Below, one piece after another: positions 63,812 to 64,000 of a DNA stretch of 64,000 nt. The stretch lies in NCBI GenBank assembly GCA_964370815.1, contig CAYJKQ010000002.1, positions 256,078-320,077 on the forward strand, written 5' to 3'. The notes under the pieces were generated by a model. The model worked only from the letters and a program-made list of their open reading frames with translations. It was not told the DNA's origin and searched no databases. Within the stretch, counting starts at the first letter, position 1; each line of letters starts with the position of its first letter. Source of the stretch: UBA12087 sp964370815 (GTDB lineage: Bacteria > Chloroflexota > Anaerolineae > Anaerolineales > Villigracilaceae). The translations under genes were made by a program, and so were the position numbers.

Positions 63812-63822
63812 ATCCTGGGATA
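63768..63822. repeat. Two-hairpin palindromic repeat, copy 4
   Basis: Stem A: AGACGA (63768-63773) with TCGTCT (63792-63797). Stem B: TATCCCAGGAT (63797-63807) with ATCCTGGGATA (63812-63822), a perfect 11-bp stem and ATGA loop. Confidence 0.7.
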
Positions 63823-63856
63823 TCACTAAACTATTTAAAGCAAAGGAGCAATAACC

Positions 63857-64000
63857 ATGACCACACCTATTGAATACCCTCCCCTCCATCCAGAAAAATC
63901 TCCCTACGACCCAACCACCAGCGTCTATTGGGAATACTACACCGCTGAAGAGCGCCAGATGCTCATCAACCACCCGCGCCAGGAAGTCAATCTGGAGATC
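63857..64000 (+). CDS. Protein following the terminase (partial, cut by the right edge)
   Basis: ATG 63857-63859 with AAAGGAG upstream; 48 codons are visible before the window ends. The protein opens MTTPIEYPPLHPEKSPYD and continues with an acidic, aromatic stretch (YWEYYTAEERQMLINHP). Its position right after a terminase-like gene suggests a phage portal-linked or small structural protein, but nothing in the visible part proves this. Confidence 0.6.
   Translation, partial: MTTPIEYPPLHPEKSPYDPTTSVYWEYYTAEERQMLINHPRQEVNLEI

Noticed and set aside
54462..63822. CRISPR array
   Set aside because: Repeats are self-complementary, vary in the stem, are not evenly spaced and lie partly inside coding sequence; no cas gene is seen.
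1..64000. tRNA or rRNA genes
   Set aside because: I looked through the intergenic stretches and found no cloverleaf-like T-arm (GGTTCGA) in a suitable setting; a tRNAscan run would settle this.

Overview
The window looks like a chromosomal segment of a Chloroflexota bacterium, most likely class Anaerolineae. The evidence is gene content and repeat style: SIMPL-domain lipoproteins, a DUF3048 lipoprotein, a CxxxY-type CcmE in a full System I cytochrome c maturation operon, many Thr/Pro-rich lipoprotein linkers, and intergenic palindromes and MITE-like elements. There is no rRNA or recognisable tRNA, so the taxonomic call is an inference.

Layout. 1-4024: a membrane protein with a C-terminal endonuclease/exonuclease/phosphatase domain (cut by the left edge), two LiaI/LiaF-like membrane proteins and a cold-shock protein. 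4243-9857: a four-gene MacAB-like export operon with two ATPases, one fused to a cyclic-nucleotide-binding-like domain with an altered ABC signature, plus an FtsX-type permease and an HlyD-type adaptor lipoprotein. 10348-13214: an MFS transporter and an FGGY kinase. 13217-19128: an alpha/beta hydrolase, a DUF4173 protein, a small membrane protein, a very small stand-alone transcription unit (17645-17838) and a DUF3048 lipoprotein. 19246-21857: a MITE-like element and a run of small membrane proteins.

22122-27294 is a thiamine-salvage operon read leftwards: sigma70-like promoter, TPP riboswitch with a terminator abutting the first start codon, thiamine pyrophosphokinase, thiamine ABC transporter (binding protein, permease, ATPase) and a DUF402 protein. 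27481-29469 is a membrane-anchored Fe-S oxidoreductase. 29668-38708 is a complete leftward ccm operon (CcmE, F, H, TlpA/CcmG, a CcmI-like zinc-ribbon protein, a di-haem cytochrome lipoprotein, CcmA, B, C, D). Next come a NarX/NarL-like two-component pair and, divergently, a nine-haem cytochrome c with a cytochrome b-c fusion, which probably form a quinone-linked electron-transfer unit supplied with haem by the ccm operon.

44029-48429 is a tightly overlapped leftward operon NurA - stand-alone HAS-barrel protein - DNA methyltransferase - HerA, a candidate DNA-processing or defence system. 48964-54388 holds ordinary genes: tandem SIMPL lipoproteins, a beta-hydroxyacid dehydrogenase, YhhN, Era and EamA. 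From about 54400 to the right end the window turns accessory: dense palindromic repeats, a type I restriction-modification operon (HsdR, fused HsdM-HsdS, and a protein carrying an HEPN-like RNEVAH motif), then a GC-richer terminase-like gene whose reading frame contains several palindromic repeats, and a duplicated 5' end of the next gene.

Most notable signals: (a) the micro-gene at 17645-17838; (b) the NurA/HAS/methyltransferase/HerA operon; (c) the HEPN-like protein attached to the type I R-M operon; (d) two palindromic repeat families with compensated stems, some copies sitting in frame inside a terminase gene.
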